Shown piece by piece: positions 7,613 through 15,935 of a DNA stretch of 64,000 bases. The notes beneath the pieces are model-generated. The model saw nothing but the letters and a program-made list of their open reading frames with translations. It had not been told where the DNA came from and searched no databases. Origin of the DNA: Mesobacillus subterraneus (lineage in GTDB: Bacteria > Bacillota > Bacilli > Bacillales > Cytobacillaceae); assembly GCF_003937825.1 (NCBI RefSeq), contig NZ_RSFW01000013.1, positions 186,001 through 250,000 on the forward strand. The letters are read 5' to 3'. Position 1 is the stretch's first letter. Every line of letters begins with the position of its first letter. The position numbers and the translations under genes were made by a program.

Positions 7613-8353
7613 TTATTGCTCCTCATATACCTCGTAATATCCACTCATATCCCCTGGTTTACTTATTTGAAAGCTATCGTTTACAACTACAGCTCCATAT
7701 ACGCCCTTTAAATTAGACCATGGAGTATTGTTCACATTGGAAGTCCTAATATAGTCATCGCTATTCATGGAGTTTTCTACAAACCCGACTGAGAGTGTAT
7801 AAAAATCTGTATTTAAGCTCTTTAACTTCTGGTACAAATTGAATAATCCTTCATTGTAGGTCTTAATGTCCGGTTGTCCAGAGGTTTTTATGGCAGCAAC
7901 CAGTACAACTTCAGCTTCCTTATTAATATTTCTTAGGTAATCATATATGGAAGTATCCATCATACCCTCATTGTATTTACTATCTGCTATACGTAGATAA
8001 AACTTAAAGTCGCTAACATCAGGGATTTGTTTTTTCACTTCCTGCTCCATAGTCTTTTCCAGCTCTTCTCCCCATTTAGCCAGTACATAAGTATCGTATA
8101 TTTCCCCCTCACTGTTCTTGCTTTCACCCGCTACGAATATTTGCTCAGGGTTCCCCTCTGGATAGGCAAAAATCTTGTCTTTTCCAGAAGTAGAGGGGAA
8201 TAGCGCACTTGCTTTATCCACATCTTCTACTTCAAACTTCTCACCATACTTCTCTTCTAAATGCTCCATTACCTTACTCTCTGAACTCATACACCCCGCA
8301 CCTCCCATAGACATGAATAAAATTACCGCAGTCAGCTTGATCCACTTCTTCAA
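7613..8353 (-). CDS. Lipoprotein, candidate immunity protein (paralogue 2)
   Basis: The product has a signal peptide with lipobox GGAGC and is about 246 residues. It is paralogous to the protein encoded at 8450-9238: both continue CMSSESKV, share an N-terminal helix, then VLAKW and a C-terminal VRTS/IRTSxVNN motif. The likely start is TTG at 8353, 8 nt after AAGGTG; the upstream ATG at 8371 overlaps repeat sequence. It stops just before the lipase, so the two are cotranscribed. Surface lipoproteins such as TilA neutralise TslA-type lipases, so immunity is a reasonable inference. I do not recognise the family by sequence. The gene is AT-rich, like the lipase body. Confidence 0.82.
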   Translation of the reverse strand: MKKWIKLTAVILFMSMGGAGCMSSESKVMEHLEEKYGEKFEVEDVDKASALFPSTSGKDKIFAYPEGNPEQIFVAGESKNSEGEIYDTYVLAKWGEELEKTMEQEVKKQIPDVSDFKFYLRIADSKYNEGMMDTSIYDYLRNINKEAEVVLVAAIKTSGQPDIKTYNEGLFNLYQKLKSLNTDFYTLSVGFVENSMNSDDYIRTSNVNNTPWSNLKGVYGAVVVNDSFQISKPGDMSGYYEVYEEQ

Positions 8354-8369
8354 GTTCTCCACACCTTCC

Positions 8370-8415
8370 ATTTTAAAAACAGGGACAGTGCGGTTTTTTT
8401 AACCGTCCCCTTGGA
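8370..8415. repeat. GGGACGGTT-type palindromic repeat
   Basis: AAAAACAGGGACAGTGCGG followed by a T run and AACCGTCCCC forms an imperfect inverted repeat between the two lipoprotein genes. It is a shorter member of the family seen at 736, 2848, 9253, 9312 and 15049. Its position overlaps the leader of the second lipoprotein gene. Confidence 0.7.
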
Positions 8416-8449
8416 CTTACGTTTAAAAACTATGTGACGATAACAGTCC

Positions 8450-9238
8450 CTATTTGCCCATTTCATTATTCTCTATGGATTCATAATGTTTCGGGACATC
8501 GTCTGGACTCTTTATAATCAATGAAGGATTAGCATCTGCACCAGGATTCTCACCATCGAATTGGTTGTCAATATTCACCTCACCGTATACCTTTGCTTTT
8601 AAATTTGTCCAAGCAATATTATTTACTAGTGAAGTTCGAACATAATCAGAGACATCTTCTCCAACAAATCCTATTGAAACAGTGTATCTCTCTGAGCCAA
8701 CACCCTTCATTAACTTGAATAAGTTATAAATACTTTCTTTATATGTACTAAGGTCTGGTTTATAAGCTGTGTTGATTCCTGCAACCAGAACAACCGAGAA
8801 ATCTTTGTCACTCTCTTCTAAATAATTCTCAAATGACATATTAACCATTGATTTATCATATTTATCTGGCGCAATTCGTAATAGTACTTTGTATGGCGTC
8901 CCCGGCGGCAGTTCCTTCTCGATTTGACCAGCTAGCTTTGCTTTCAAATCTTCAGCCCACTTAGCTAGGACATAATTATCATTCACAACTTCCTTGTCAT
9001 CTTTATCCTCTTGAGCCAGGAAAACTACCTCCGGATTTCCTTCCGGATGAACCGTCAGCCGATCCTTCCCGTACATCTGGGCAAAAATCTTGCTGCCTTC
9101 CTTCACGCCCTCGACAGTAAATTTCTGGTTATACTTCTCTTCCAATTTTGCAAGAACCTTACTCTCCGAACTCATACACCCCGCACATCCCATAGTCACG
9201 AATAAAGTTGCCGCAATCAACATGATACATTTTTTCAC
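8450..9238 (-). CDS. Lipoprotein, candidate immunity protein (paralogue 1)
   Basis: The 262-residue product begins VKKCIML, with lipobox MGCAGC and then CMSSESKV. The GTG start at 9238 is 6 nt after GGAGGTG, which fixes it; a longer reading upstream would translate palindromic repeats. It is closely similar along its length to the lipoprotein encoded next, with an extra C-terminal segment of about 30 residues. Tandem lipoprotein copies beside a secreted lipase suggest stacked immunity against related toxins. Expected location is the outer face of the membrane. Family name unknown to me. Confidence 0.82.
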   Translation of the reverse strand: MKKCIMLIAATLFVTMGCAGCMSSESKVLAKLEEKYNQKFTVEGVKEGSKIFAQMYGKDRLTVHPEGNPEVVFLAQEDKDDKEVVNDNYVLAKWAEDLKAKLAGQIEKELPPGTPYKVLLRIAPDKYDKSMVNMSFENYLEESDKDFSVVLVAGINTAYKPDLSTYKESIYNLFKLMKGVGSERYTVSIGFVGEDVSDYVRTSLVNNIAWTNLKAKVYGEVNIDNQFDGENPGADANPSLIIKSPDDVPKHYESIENNEMGK

Positions 9239-9252
9239 TTTCCACACCTCCA

Positions 9253-9298
9253 TACTAAAAACAGGAACGGTTCGGTTTATAAAACCGTCCCCCATGGT
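9253..9298. repeat. GGGACGGTT-type palindromic repeat
   Basis: AAAAACAGGAACGGTTCGG, a short loop and AAAACCGTCCCCC form an inverted repeat immediately upstream of the first lipoprotein gene. The arrangement matches the copy in front of the second lipoprotein gene, so the gene plus repeat may have duplicated as a unit. Confidence 0.72.
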
Positions 9299-9311
9299 CT
9301 TTTGTTGCAGT

Positions 9312-9402
9312 CCTGCGAAACACAAGAAACGTCCATATGTCCCACACCGTTTTCCAAAAACAGGAGAACCGTCCCCCTGTTTCACAAGAACCGCCCCTCT
9401 GC
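9312..9402. repeat. GGGACGGTT-type repeats, degenerate cluster
   Basis: This holds a decayed copy (AAACACAAGAAACGTCC), a good copy in the other sense (CAGGAGAACCGTCCCCCTG near 9364-9382) and a third fragment ACAAGAACCGCCCC. They occupy the gap after the YukD gene and end at its stop codon. Confidence 0.72.
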
Positions 9403-9404
9403 AC

Positions 9405-9656
9405 CTAAATCAACATCAGCTTGGCGCCGTTCATGAGCCCGGTTTCTTCTACGGTTTGGTTGATGTTGAGGATGGTGCCGGTTTTGCGGTCGCATAGGAT
9501 GGTGTCGTGTGTTGCTGTGAAGTATCCTTGTGATAGTTCGGTCATGGTGCCGGCGAGCAGGTGGACGACTTCGTGCAGTTTGCTTTCGAGCGGCAGGAAG
9601 ACGTCGTATGATTTTTCGGAGGCGGGGATGAAGACTTCGACGAGTACTTTATCCAT
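9405..9656 (-). CDS. yukD: YukD/EsaB ubiquitin-like type VII secretion component
   Basis: This is an 83-residue protein with the small ubiquitin-like fold expected for YukD/EsaB, with the C-terminal GLMNGAKLMLI characteristic of the family. It is a cytosolic accessory needed for secretion in Firmicute type VII systems. Its ATG overlaps the end of essC by 8 nt, so the two are translationally coupled. In B. subtilis yukD precedes yukBA; here it follows essC, so the operon order differs. Confidence 0.9.
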   Translation of the reverse strand: MDKVLVEVFIPASEKSYDVFLPLESKLHEVVHLLAGTMTELSQGYFTATHDTILCDRKTGTILNINQTVEETGLMNGAKLMLI

Positions 9657-12600
9657 GGTACGCTACCTCCTCTTGCTGGCTTTCGACTGACGTTAACAGC
9701 TTCACGAGTGTTGCTTTTCCTTTTTTGACGACGTAGCCGAATCCTGGCGGGATTTCCTGGTACATATCGTTTGTGACTTTGCCGAGCTTCATGACGTACT
9801 GGTCGGTGATGCCGTTGCCTGCCCAGATGAAATCGCTTAGCGATACGTTCTGCTTGAACCAGGCTTCGAAGGAAACCGAACTCAGTTTATCGGCGCTGTC
9901 GGAGATGATCAGGTTGACATTGAGGCCATTTCCTTTTTCAAGGAAAACCTTGAGTTTATCCTGGCCATCCGGCGACAGGTACATCATCACATCGGTGAAG
10001 GAATCGATGATGCAGGTGATGTTGCCGAATACCGGCGGCTGTCCGCCTGCTTCGATCGCATCCTTCGTTGTATTGTTGCGGTGAACGAGCGTGTTGAACA
10101 GGTAGACGATTGTGTCTTCGAGTTGAGATGGCTCGTAAATATACTTGTAATCCTGCGTGCGGCCGGCCGCGAAGTGCTCGTTAGGATCGATGACGATCAG
10201 CTCCCTGCCTTCGGTAGCGGCAAACATTTCAGCCACTCCCTGCATGAAGCCGGAGCACTGGTCATTCTGAAGCGCAGTGACGACATTGACGTAGGAGCCA
10301 AGGAAATCGAAATGCGAAACCTTCAGCGAGTTTTTCTCAATGCCGACCGGCACTTTGTTGCTGTTCATATTCCTCGCCTCATCACGCAGATAGTTCAGGT
10401 CTACTTTTTCCGGAAGGATCGGCACACGCATTGCGGCCGGCCCCGTCCATGCTTCCCGCTGGCCTTTGCAGTAATCGTTGATGAAGGCGTACATATTGTC
10501 TATATCGCTTGTGATATGGGCAGTCTGGAACTCATATGTGGCATCGGTTTTATAAATGCCGCGGCCCTTCGATTTCGATGGATAGACTCCATCGGTATTT
10601 CCAAGCACGCCCGAGTATTCGCTCTGGTCATTCAGCTGGAGCACATACATTTGCTTGAAGTTCTGCAGCAGCCTGTAGCGGATCGCCCCCGTGTTTATTG
10701 ATGTTACGATGAAGTAAATACCATATTTCAATCCTTCACGCGTCAGGAAGGAGACACCCTCCTCGAGGTCCTCGAACATTTCAGAGAACGCCGCGTAATT
10801 GTGGATTGCGACCATGATCGATGGCAGTGTTTCCCCTGACATCTGGTTGTAGGTGATAAAATCGCCGCCGTAATTCGCAAGCAGCTTTTTCCTGCGCTCG
10901 ATCTCGCTTGTCAGCATCTTGAACAGATTGTGGATCTTCTCGCTTTCGTGCGACAGCATCACATCACCAACATGCGGCGCTTCACGGAACCAGGTCATCG
11001 TTTCCGAGCCGAAGTCAAGCAGGTAAAAATTCACTTCGTTTGGCGTGTGCTCTTCCATTAGCGAGTATAGCATCGTTGTCAGGAAGGTTGTTTTTCCGCT
11101 GCCCGCAATGCCGTAAATGACCGAATTGCCCTCTTGAGTAATCGGCATTCGCATGACCATCTGCCTCTGGTTCGCCGGATCATCGTATTCCCCTATGATT
11201 GGGTTCAGCTCGAAGCTCTGTTGATCCACTCTGTATTTCTTCTTCAGCTGATCTACATAAATCAATTCTCGGATAGGCTCCAGCCATAGCTGGCGGACCT
11301 TGATATTCTCCTGCTGGGCCATTTTCGCCAGATATTCTGTAATCTGATCGATTTGCTTCGGCGGATTCTTGATTGCCGACTTACGCTTGTCGATGCGGGC
11401 ATTTTTAATGACGCGCCCGAGATCATCGATAACAACGACGCTGTCATCCTTATGTTTTTCGACCTTGTCGGATGGATAGTACGGCGCGCCCGCCCAAGCG
11501 GACTGGCCCATCTCGAACAATTCATTGAAGCCGACCTGGAGGTAGAAACGTCCGGTTTGCTTCAGTTCCGCGGCATCAGGACGCTTGATGACCTCCATGC
11601 TGTCCGCTTTTTCCTGCACCTTCAAGCTGATGCGGAATTTACTGTTGCTCCAAATCTGGTCGTCTACTACACCAGAAGGCTTTTGTGTCGCCAGGATCAA
11701 GTGAACACCAAGACTTCGGCCGATTCGCGCGGCGCTGACTAGCTGGTCCATGAACTCAGGCTGCTGTGCCTTCAGCTCTGCAAACTCGTCGGAAATGATG
11801 AACAGATGCTGTAATGGCTCTTTCACCATGCCTTCACGATACAGTTTTTGATATTTATAGATGTCGATATTACTCTGGTCAACCTTACGGCTCGTTTCGC
11901 TAAAAATGGCCTGGCGGCGCTTCAGTTCACTCTGGATCGAGATCAGCGAGCGGTTCACCGCGGCTCCGTCAAGGTTGGTGATCGCACCGGCAAGATGCGG
12001 CAGTTCCTCGAACGCATTCGCCATGCCGCCGCCCTTGTAATCAATCAGGATGAACGCGACTTCGTCCGGATGGTAATTGACCGCAAGCGATAAAATGAAC
12101 GTCATGATAAATTCACTTTTACCGGAACCGGTCATCCCTGCGACCAGACCGTGAGGCCCGTGGTATTTCTCATGCAGATCAAGCATGAATGACTCACCCG
12201 TCGTATCGACACCGATCTGCGTCTGGATGGAATGGACTGGATTGTTCTCTTTCCATCTCGTCAGCGCATTGAGGTGCTCGATCTTCCCGACGCCAAACAT
12301 TTCCAGGAATGTGAGCATATCTGGCAGGGTATAAGCCTTCTGTGAGGTATTTAGCTGGATATTGGCCAATTTTACCGCCAGTTCTTCCGCGTCTTCCTCC
12401 AGATAAGTGTCAGCGTTGAAGCCTACATATTTCCCCGAAATATCATCTTTGTCATAGATTTTCGAAAAACTCTTGTCGAGTTCGATGACGTTGGTACATT
12501 CCTTCGGCAGGTTTTTCAGCTCGTCATAAAGGGCAATCAGGCTGAATTTGATATTCTTCTTTTCTTTTAGAAGCTGATTGACCATTTCCGCCTTTGAAGC

Positions 12601-14268
12601 GAGGTTCTTGCTCATCGAGAACACGATATAATGCTGGTTGACCTCTGCAAGATCTTCCTCCGCCAGTGTCTGGCGCGCAGCGATTTCTTTTTCAAAATAA
12701 GCGGAAAGCTCCTTGATCTCATTCGCATCCGTCGCAACAAAGCGAATCGTCCTGCCGTCATCCCAAACATGCGGCAGCCACTTCACAAAGTTCCATGTAT
12801 CATGCTCGTGCTCATCGTAAATGAATACAAGCTTCAGCTCATCATAACTATGTAATGCTGTCAGTTGAAAAATCATTCCCTGGACGAAGCTCTTCACTTC
12901 TTCCCGTCTGCCGATGATTCCGCTGATCCGTTCTTCTGTCAGGTCAACCGTTACTGGCACTTCCTTTAGAATCTGTGGCTTCTCTACAATCTGATACAGT
13001 TCATCCTGCAGATTGTCATCCTCAAGCATAAAGCGTTTTTCCGGATATTTGATTTCTGCGTTTAGCGGAAGATCGCCGATACCTAGTCGCACTTTCAGGA
13101 AATCATTCTGGCCGATGCCGCGCTCCCACAGGTTGCGCTGACGGCGCTTGATCCGCGTCAGACAGTTTTCCAGCGTGACATGGTTCTCGAATAGTATCTC
13201 ACTCTGGCGCTTGCCTTCATCGACGATGACCTGCTGCATTTCCGCAAGATACTTCTTGTATTTTTCCTGGCGGATGCCTTCCATCTTGATGCGGCGCTTC
13301 TTCTCATATTTCTTTGTCAGGATCGGCCAAAGCACGGTCCCAATCATCATGCTGATTGACATGACAAGTGTTGGCATTGCCCTCATGATGTCCCCGTCTG
13401 TATTCATCACATTCTGCAGCACCAACAAACCGGTGAACAGCGAAGCCATCCCCATGGTGATCGACGGTCCCAACAGCAGCATCAGCGGTGTTTCGTCGGG
13501 GTTTTGCTGCTGTGGTGGCGGGTCGATTTTAATGGTTGTATGTTCAATATCCCGCTTGAAGCGCGGCGACCGGTAAAAGAGCTGGTCGTTTTCCTCTTCA
13601 ACATGGATTTCATCCAGATCAATTTCTTCCTCCACTATCGGCTTTTCGGCGACGAATGGGTTGAAGGCATTGCGGTCAAGGAAGACTGATTTATGAGGGT
13701 TATTCAGTGATAGCAGGCGCCCGTTATAAATGATTTTCAGGCCCATGATGAAAATGACATCCCCTACAGAGAGGGTCTTTTCCTTGATTCGCTTCCCATT
13801 TACATATGTACCGTTCGAACTGTTAAAGTCTTTGATGACAGCCTCGCCATTGCTGCGGTATTCAATGACACAATGGGAACCGGAAACCAATTTATTTGAA
13901 AAACAAATCTGGCTGTCCTGTGAGCGTCCGATTTTTATGACATTGGCTGTAGCGATATGTTTTGTGAATTCATTGCGGTCGGCAGTCTGTGGCTCGACGT
14001 AAAGCAGCGCGGATTGATCATCGTTGCGGTGGATCGTGTATGTTTTGAATGGTTCAATGAGGACCTTTGATTGTATTTCGTTGGCGGTGTTCTTCAAGAA
14101 TGCCAGTTTATTGGACTTCAAATACCACTGGCCCTCTTCCCCTTCTACAGCAAGCATTTCAGTTGGATTGTGTTCCTGATCTTCTGTTTTCAGTATGTAT
14201 CTTCCAGTTACCCTATCTGGCAACACCAGGTCGAATGCCTGGTTCCTGTCAAAAAGTGTGAGAATCAA
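9649..14268 (-). CDS. essC: EssC/YukBA, FtsK/SpoIIIE-type motor of the type VIIb system
   Basis: The roughly 1,539-residue membrane ATPase has the family's normal length. Order of parts: N-terminal beta domain, an FHA domain (about 95-185) with IGRSQDSQI, SGSHCV and NSSNGTYVNG, two membrane helices about 265-315, and then ATPase domains. Domain 1 has Walker A GMTGSGKS near 712 and the IISDE Walker B. Domain 2 has GIAGSGKT near 1057. A third C-terminal domain lacks a Walker A. It powers substrate export and recruits substrates through the C-terminal domains. The TTG at 14268 has GGGGAG 8 nt upstream; the GTG at 14277 abuts that site. It heads the minus-strand operon. Many canonical EssC FHA domains do not bind phosphothreonine, so the well-kept binding motifs here matter. 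Confidence 0.96.
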   Translation of the reverse strand: MILTLFDRNQAFDLVLPDRVTGRYILKTEDQEHNPTEMLAVEGEEGQWYLKSNKLAFLKNTANEIQSKVLIEPFKTYTIHRNDDQSALLYVEPQTADRNEFTKHIATANVIKIGRSQDSQICFSNKLVSGSHCVIEYRSNGEAVIKDFNSSNGTYVNGKRIKEKTLSVGDVIFIMGLKIIYNGRLLSLNNPHKSVFLDRNAFNPFVAEKPIVEEEIDLDEIHVEEENDQLFYRSPRFKRDIEHTTIKIDPPPQQQNPDETPLMLLLGPSITMGMASLFTGLLVLQNVMNTDGDIMRAMPTLVMSISMMIGTVLWPILTKKYEKKRRIKMEGIRQEKYKKYLAEMQQVIVDEGKRQSEILFENHVTLENCLTRIKRRQRNLWERGIGQNDFLKVRLGIGDLPLNAEIKYPEKRFMLEDDNLQDELYQIVEKPQILKEVPVTVDLTEERISGIIGRREEVKSFVQGMIFQLTALHSYDELKLVFIYDEHEHDTWNFVKWLPHVWDDGRTIRFVATDANEIKELSAYFEKEIAARQTLAEEDLAEVNQHYIVFSMSKNLASKAEMVNQLLKEKKNIKFSLIALYDELKNLPKECTNVIELDKSFSKIYDKDDISGKYVGFNADTYLEEDAEELAVKLANIQLNTSQKAYTLPDMLTFLEMFGVGKIEHLNALTRWKENNPVHSIQTQIGVDTTGESFMLDLHEKYHGPHGLVAGMTGSGKSEFIMTFILSLAVNYHPDEVAFILIDYKGGGMANAFEELPHLAGAITNLDGAAVNRSLISIQSELKRRQAIFSETSRKVDQSNIDIYKYQKLYREGMVKEPLQHLFIISDEFAELKAQQPEFMDQLVSAARIGRSLGVHLILATQKPSGVVDDQIWSNSKFRISLKVQEKADSMEVIKRPDAAELKQTGRFYLQVGFNELFEMGQSAWAGAPYYPSDKVEKHKDDSVVVIDDLGRVIKNARIDKRKSAIKNPPKQIDQITEYLAKMAQQENIKVRQLWLEPIRELIYVDQLKKKYRVDQQSFELNPIIGEYDDPANQRQMVMRMPITQEGNSVIYGIAGSGKTTFLTTMLYSLMEEHTPNEVNFYLLDFGSETMTWFREAPHVGDVMLSHESEKIHNLFKMLTSEIERRKKLLANYGGDFITYNQMSGETLPSIMVAIHNYAAFSEMFEDLEEGVSFLTREGLKYGIYFIVTSINTGAIRYRLLQNFKQMYVLQLNDQSEYSGVLGNTDGVYPSKSKGRGIYKTDATYEFQTAHITSDIDNMYAFINDYCKGQREAWTGPAAMRVPILPEKVDLNYLRDEARNMNSNKVPVGIEKNSLKVSHFDFLGSYVNVVTALQNDQCSGFMQGVAEMFAATEGRELIVIDPNEHFAAGRTQDYKYIYEPSQLEDTIVYLFNTLVHRNNTTKDAIEAGGQPPVFGNITCIIDSFTDVMMYLSPDGQDKLKVFLEKGNGLNVNLIISDSADKLSSVSFEAWFKQNVSLSDFIWAGNGITDQYVMKLGKVTNDMYQEIPPGFGYVVKKGKATLVKLLTSVESQQEEVAYHG

Positions 14269-14711
14269 CCCACTCACTCCCCACCGTATATTTCCATATT
14301 TTCATAGTATTGATAATGTTTACTTGATATTTTTTACCATTTTAACTCAAAAAGTGTAATTTTACATCATACCTTTGATGCATTCCTAAATATATAAACA
14401 TCTTACAATATCAGTAATTTCAGTCAACTAATTACCCCCATAACTGGAAAAATAGGGATATTGGTCCTAATACTTCCTTGTTTAATTATTGTTAGTTGTA
14501 AATTTTAGGTCTTATTTCTACAGAGTTTCATCCAAATATAGTTCTTTTTACCCGAAACAAATCATTCAAAACCCATTTTTATGTAAAAGAGTATGTTCCT
14601 TCCTATAAGGGCGGTCTATTTTCCAACATTACACCATACGTTTATGATGGAAATTTTTTCAACATCGTTTTATAATCAATCACAGAATCCAAATAAGTGC
14701 AGGTGATCTCA
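14269..14711. other. AT-rich divergent control region of the type VII island
   Basis: About 440 bp without a gene, strongly AT-rich, between essC (leftward) and the WXG100-like gene (rightward). A TATAAT at 14671-14676 upstream of the rightward gene could be a -10 box, but I see no good -35. I see no operator palindrome and no 21-bp array. Confidence 0.5.
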
Positions 14712-15050
14712 ATGAAGGTGAATGTGGGCCAGGCATATTCGCAGGCTGGCAGGATCAGTGGGTATGCCCAGGATCTGAACGATATCAAAAGCAGGCTGCA
14801 GGACTTCAAGGGGAATCTGAACAGCGGGTGGCAGGCAACGGAAGTGGCCTATATCAACAATGCCATCAACAGCATCAGCAGGGAAGTCTCCGAGCTGCAG
14901 ACGCTTCTCTTTCACTTAAGCTCTGATATTACATCAGCAGCGGAGCAAATCAGGCGGGAAGAAGAAGCACGCGAAGCAGCAGAACGTGCCGCCGCCGAAA
15001 AAGCAGCGGCCGAGAGGGAAGCAAAGCTGAAAGAAGCACGAATGAAGTAA
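14712..15050 (+). CDS. WXG100-like protein with charged coiled-coil tail
   Basis: This 112-residue protein starts at ATG 14712 a few bases after AGGTGATC. The first 85 residues look like a WXG100 hairpin with SGWQATE at the turn (Trp kept, Gly lost). The last 28 residues are an Ala/Glu/Arg/Lys-rich helix. It is transcribed divergently from essC and is the only gene of the island on this strand. It is probably a substrate or partner for another cargo. A perfect palindromic repeat follows its stop. Confidence 0.78.
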   Translation: MKVNVGQAYSQAGRISGYAQDLNDIKSRLQDFKGNLNSGWQATEVAYINNAINSISREVSELQTLLFHLSSDITSAAEQIRREEEAREAAERAAAEKAAAEREAKLKEARMK

Positions 15051-15106
15051 AACAGAGGGACGGTTCTTGTGTTTTATTGAAACACAAGAACCGTCCCTCT
15101 GTGCAT
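15049..15106. repeat. GGGACGGTT inverted repeat, perfect hairpin
   Basis: AAAACAGAGGGACGGTTCTT, GTGTTTTATTG and then the reverse complement ending CCCTCTGT form the best preserved hairpin of the family. It directly follows the WXG100-like gene and marks the right limit of the repeat-rich island. It could act as a transcription barrier, although the U-tract is poor. Confidence 0.85.
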
Positions 15107-15268
15107 AATAAAAAGGCGGCAGCCTCCGCTATGTTTAAAGCAGAATCTTACACGCCTTTAGTGGCGATGCCCGGCTTTTCCAAATCGAAGCTGGGCATTA
15201 TGCGTTATGTCGGTAAAAATTCCACAGCTGAATTACGGTCCCTCCAATCGGTTAGTCTCAACTATTTT

Positions 15269-15541
15269 TCACTTGACCGGTTCTTCTTCCCTTTCCTCTT
15301 TGCGGTATTTCATCTTGGTTGCTTCTCCCCCGCGCAGGTGGCGGATCGATTTATGATAATCCAGTATTTCTTTTACTTCATTGGCAAGGTCAGGGTTGAT
15401 CTCAGGCAATCTTTCTGTCAGGTCTTTATGGACTGTACTTTTGGACACGCCAAACTCCTTCGCTATGACGCGAACTGTTTTTTTCGTCTCCACGATATAC
15501 TTTCCAATCTTGATTGTTCTCTCTTTGATGTAATCGTGCAC
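15269..15541 (-). CDS. spoIIID: SpoIIID sporulation transcription factor
   Basis: The 90-residue product is nearly identical to B. subtilis SpoIIID by memory: KKTVRVIAKEFGVSKSTVH forms the helix-turn-helix and HLRGGEATK the C-terminal basic patch. It is a mother-cell DNA-binding regulator that works with sigma-E and represses or activates many genes before sigma-K. The GTG start at 15541 is 9 nt after GGGAGG; longer forms would add non-conserved residues. In B. subtilis mbl follows; here the next gene is the type VII island, so the island or a rearrangement has replaced mbl. Confidence 0.98.
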   Translation of the reverse strand: MHDYIKERTIKIGKYIVETKKTVRVIAKEFGVSKSTVHKDLTERLPEINPDLANEVKEILDYHKSIRHLRGGEATKMKYRKEEREEEPVK

Positions 15542-15935
15542 ACCACTCGCCCTCCCTAAATTGGATGTGAGAAGTGTGAAATGAGACTCGCTTTTATCGG
15601 CTAATACTGCTTTCCGCAAAATTTGATCACTTGCGGCAGAAGGGTGGTCCTTCTGGAAATTACTATGATTAATCATGTCCCCGGCTGAATCCTCATATTG
15701 TTCAAACGATTCCTCACCTCAAACACTCTCTTTGTCAGGTTTGTAACATTTTATTAGCTTGGTTGAGGATATATGCACGAAAAAAGCAATAGGGACAAGG
15801 TATTGTGAAGTTTTTTGGAAAATTCACTTAATTATTAAAGAAAAACTTTCCTATATACCCATTTTTATGTACATAAAAACCTTTTACGAAGCGAATCTCT
15901 GTGAAGGAGTTTATTTTTCATTGGGGGAGAAAGAC

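Noticed and set aside
1-15106. Prophage or ICE as carrier of the island
   Set aside because: No integrase, relaxase, phage structural genes or tRNA edge is visible in the window.
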